DNA of 6,803 nt from Coleofasciculus sp. S288 (GTDB lineage: Bacteria > Cyanobacteriota > Cyanobacteriia > Cyanobacteriales > Coleofasciculaceae), in contig JAIUYC010000209.1 of the NCBI GenBank assembly GCA_020216575.1, forward strand, positions 1-6,803, given 5' to 3'. Below, in pieces: positions 5,023 to 6,803 of the stretch (position 1 is the first letter of the stretch; every line of letters starts with the position of its first letter). The translations under genes were made by a program, and so were the position numbers. The notes under the pieces are model-generated. The model made no database searches. It had not been told where the DNA came from and saw nothing but the letters and a program-made list of their open reading frames with translations.

Positions 5023-6294
5023 ATGGTTTGGAAACCAGGGCAGAAGTTGCAGCGTGGCAAGTACACCATTGAAAAAGTATTGGGGCAAGGCGGCTTTGGC
5101 ATTACTTATCTTGTGAAAGACAAACAGGGCAATCCCTTGGTAATCAAAACCCTCAACGAGTACCTGCAACGCCAATACAACTTTGCCAAGTTTCAGCAAG
5201 ATTTCCTCAATGAGGCACTGCGCTTAGCAAAATTCCGCCATCCTCATATCGTGCGGGTAGATGAAGTCATCCAAGAAGGCGAAGAATGGTGCATGGTGAT
5301 GGAATATATCGATGGGGAAGATTTAGCCCATCGGGTTTGGACTCGAGGCGCGTTGTCCGAGTCGGAAGCCTTGCAATACATCCAGCAGATTGGTGACGCA
5401 CTGACGCTCATTCACAACCATGGCTTGCTACACCGAGATATCAAGCCGCTAAATATTATGGTGCGAAACAGCGCCTCGGAAGCGGTTCTAATTGACTTTG
5501 GCATTGCTCGTGAGTTTACGCCGAATTTGACTCAAACCCATACTCAGGCATTGTCCGATGGCTTTGCACCCATTGAGCAGTATGATTGGCGTGCCAAACG
5601 GGGGGCTTATACCGATGTTTACGCTTTAGCGGCAACGCTGTATTCTATGCTAACTGGAGAGATTCCAGCCCCTTCACCGGTGAGGGCGTTTGGAACACCC
5701 TTACAGCCACCCCAGCAGCTTAATCCAAAAATTAGCGATCGCGTTAATCAAGCCATCCTCAAAGGCATGGAAATGAAGCCAGAGGAACGTCCCCAGTCTG
5801 TGGCAGAATGGTTGACAATCTTGGGCAGCAGTGCAATTTTGCCTGGACTTTCCCCGGACGATTACGGCAAACTGCGGCATCTCCTCACCGCAAGGAAATG
5901 GCAAGAGGCAGACAAACAAACTGCCGCACTCATGCTCAAGGCCTCTGGGCGAGACGGTTGGCTGAGAACCGCTGACGTTGAAAAATTTCCCGCTCAAGAA
6001 TTACAGATGATTGACCGACTCTGGAAGGAGTATAGCAGCGATCGCTTTGGTTTAACGGTTCAACAGCGCATCTGGCAGAGTATCATGGCTACCCAGAAAA
6101 CTGAGTGGAAAGCATGGTGTAGTTTTGGCGATCGCGTCGGATGGCGCGTGAAAGGAAATTGGCTGGCTCACTCTAGTCTCAACTTTACCCCACAAGCTCC
6201 GGAAGGCGAACTTCCAGCCCTGGTTGTCTCCCATAGCTTCGCCTTGCGCCATCAAGAATCTGTGGTGTCTTTGCTTTCACGTAAAGATTTGTAA
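5023..6294 (+). CDS. Serine/threonine protein kinase with C-terminal GUN4 domain
   Basis: Residues 14-270 form a complete Hanks-type kinase. It shows the glycine loop GQGGFG (21-26), catalytic Lys42 (VIK), HRDIKPLN (137-144; Asp139, Asn144), DFG (158-160), an activation-segment FAPIEQY in place of APE (181-187), subdomain IX Asp198 (YTDVYALA) and Arg256 (subdomain XI). All catalytic residues are present. Residues about 277-412 match GUN4, the porphyrin-binding regulator of Mg-chelatase: YGKLRHLLTARKWQEADKQT (281-300), DRLWKEYSSDRFGLTVQQRI (331-350) and the end motif APEGELP (392-398), where families often have APxGHLP. No membrane segment is seen, so it is probably cytosolic. The start MVWKPGQKLQRGKYTIEK is typical of cyanobacterial kinases of this type. 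It may phosphorylate targets in response to tetrapyrrole binding; that coupling is inference. ubiX follows after 53 bp. Confidence 0.96.
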   Translation: MVWKPGQKLQRGKYTIEKVLGQGGFGITYLVKDKQGNPLVIKTLNEYLQRQYNFAKFQQDFLNEALRLAKFRHPHIVRVDEVIQEGEEWCMVMEYIDGEDLAHRVWTRGALSESEALQYIQQIGDALTLIHNHGLLHRDIKPLNIMVRNSASEAVLIDFGIAREFTPNLTQTHTQALSDGFAPIEQYDWRAKRGAYTDVYALAATLYSMLTGEIPAPSPVRAFGTPLQPPQQLNPKISDRVNQAILKGMEMKPEERPQSVAEWLTILGSSAILPGLSPDDYGKLRHLLTARKWQEADKQTAALMLKASGRDGWLRTADVEKFPAQELQMIDRLWKEYSSDRFGLTVQQRIWQSIMATQKTEWKAWCSFGDRVGWRVKGNWLAHSSLNFTPQAPEGELPALVVSHSFALRHQESVVSLLSRKDL

Positions 6295-6347
6295 ATAATT
6301 TCATTAGGAGCGGCTTGCTCTCAATTGTTAGCAAACAACAAAATCGC

Positions 6348-6803
6348 GTGTCTTCGACTCAAACCTCAAAACACAAACCTCTAATTATTGGTGTCACTGG
6401 TGCCTCTGGCTTAATCTATGCAGTACGCACCTTGAAATTTTTGCTAGAAGCTGGCTATGCCATCGAGTTAGTCGCCTCGAAATCAGCCTACATGGTTTGG
6501 CAGGCAGAAGAGAATATTCGGATGCCTCCAGAACCCGATCAACAGGAACAATTTTGGCGTCAGCAGGCGGGTGTAGCAACAGGAGGCAAGCTGGTTTGTC
6601 ACCGATGGGGGGATGTGGGGGCAGGGATTGCCAGTGGCTCCTTCCGGACAATTGGGATGGTGATTATCCCCTGTAGTATGAGTACTGTGGCAAAAATTGC
6701 GACAGGCTTAAGTTCCGACTTGCTAGAGCGTTCTGCGGATGTTCACCTCAAAGAAGGGCGTCAATTGGTAATCGTGCCTCGCGAGACACCGTTGAGTCTG
6801 ATT
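6348..6803 (+). CDS. ubiX: Flavin prenyltransferase UbiX (partial, runs off window end)
   Basis: UbiX joins a dimethylallyl group to FMN, making the prenylated flavin cofactor used by UbiD-family decarboxylases. In this frame 152 codons lie in the window without a stop. Counting from 6348, the N-terminal flavin-binding motif IIGVTGASGLIYAVR (13-27) is followed by ASGSF (about 95-99), PCSMSTVAKIATGLSSDLLE (109-128) and RSADVHLKEGRQLVIVPRET (129-148), which are strongly diagnostic. The family is about 200 residues, so roughly a quarter is missing downstream. The start is uncertain. GTG at 6348 gives a family-length N-terminus but has no Shine-Dalgarno. TTG at 6315 lies 4 nt after AGGAG (6306-6310) and would add 11 residues. 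No terminator separates it from the kinase gene, so cotranscription is possible. Confidence 0.93.
   Translation, partial: MSSTQTSKHKPLIIGVTGASGLIYAVRTLKFLLEAGYAIELVASKSAYMVWQAEENIRMPPEPDQQEQFWRQQAGVATGGKLVCHRWGDVGAGIASGSFRTIGMVIIPCSMSTVAKIATGLSSDLLERSADVHLKEGRQLVIVPRETPLSLI

Noticed and set aside
4845..5072. 75-residue + frame before the kinase
   Set aside because: It spans the heptamer run, the terminator and the promoter, then overlaps the kinase start in another frame.
6394..6651. Antisense 85-residue frame in ubiX
   Set aside because: The + frame carries diagnostic UbiX motifs across the same stretch.

Overview
The window looks like chromosomal DNA of a cyanobacterium, probably a filamentous one with a large, repeat-bearing genome. 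Nine copies of the HIP1 octamer GCGATCGC occur in 6.8 kb (starts 742, 1657, 2300, 3823, 4896, 4919, 5735, 6038, 6128). Two gene families present, CAAD/CURT1-type membrane proteins and GUN4 domains, are typical of oxygenic phototrophs. Several intergenic gaps carry 7-bp-period repeats, as seen in cyanobacterial STRR sequences. No genus can be assigned from the sequence alone.

Layout, all genes on the + strand: (1) 1-707, the C-terminal kinase core of a sensor histidine kinase cut by the window edge. (2) 892-2553, a 553-residue protein with four copies of a ~46-residue helical repeat followed by a C-terminal M15-type zinc D-Ala-D-Ala peptidase domain. (3) 2554-2884, a spacer with a CCCCTGA heptamer run, a short hairpin and a 69-bp imperfect inverted repeat built partly from CAG heptamers. 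(4) 2885-3664, a single-pass membrane protein of unknown function. (5) 3665-4356, a 692-bp spacer with eight perfect CAGAGGG units, an AT-rich long stem-loop and a candidate promoter. (6) 4357-4797, a stand-alone CAAD/CURT1-like membrane protein. (7) 4798-5022, a terminator built from two HIP1 sites followed directly by a well-formed promoter. (8) 5023-6294, a Ser/Thr protein kinase fused to a C-terminal GUN4 domain. (9) 6348 to the window end, the N-terminal three quarters or so of a UbiX-type flavin prenyltransferase.

Most genes look independently transcribed, because long spacers with repeats or hairpins separate them. The exception is the kinase-GUN4/ubiX pair, 53 bp apart with no visible terminator, which could share a transcript. 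The most interesting items are the kinase-GUN4 fusion, which suggests tetrapyrrole-linked signalling, its neighbour ubiX, the repeat-bearing M15 peptidase, and the number of different heptameric repeats in the spacers. I see no CRISPR array, transposase, prophage gene or RNA gene, and no clearly new multi-gene system.
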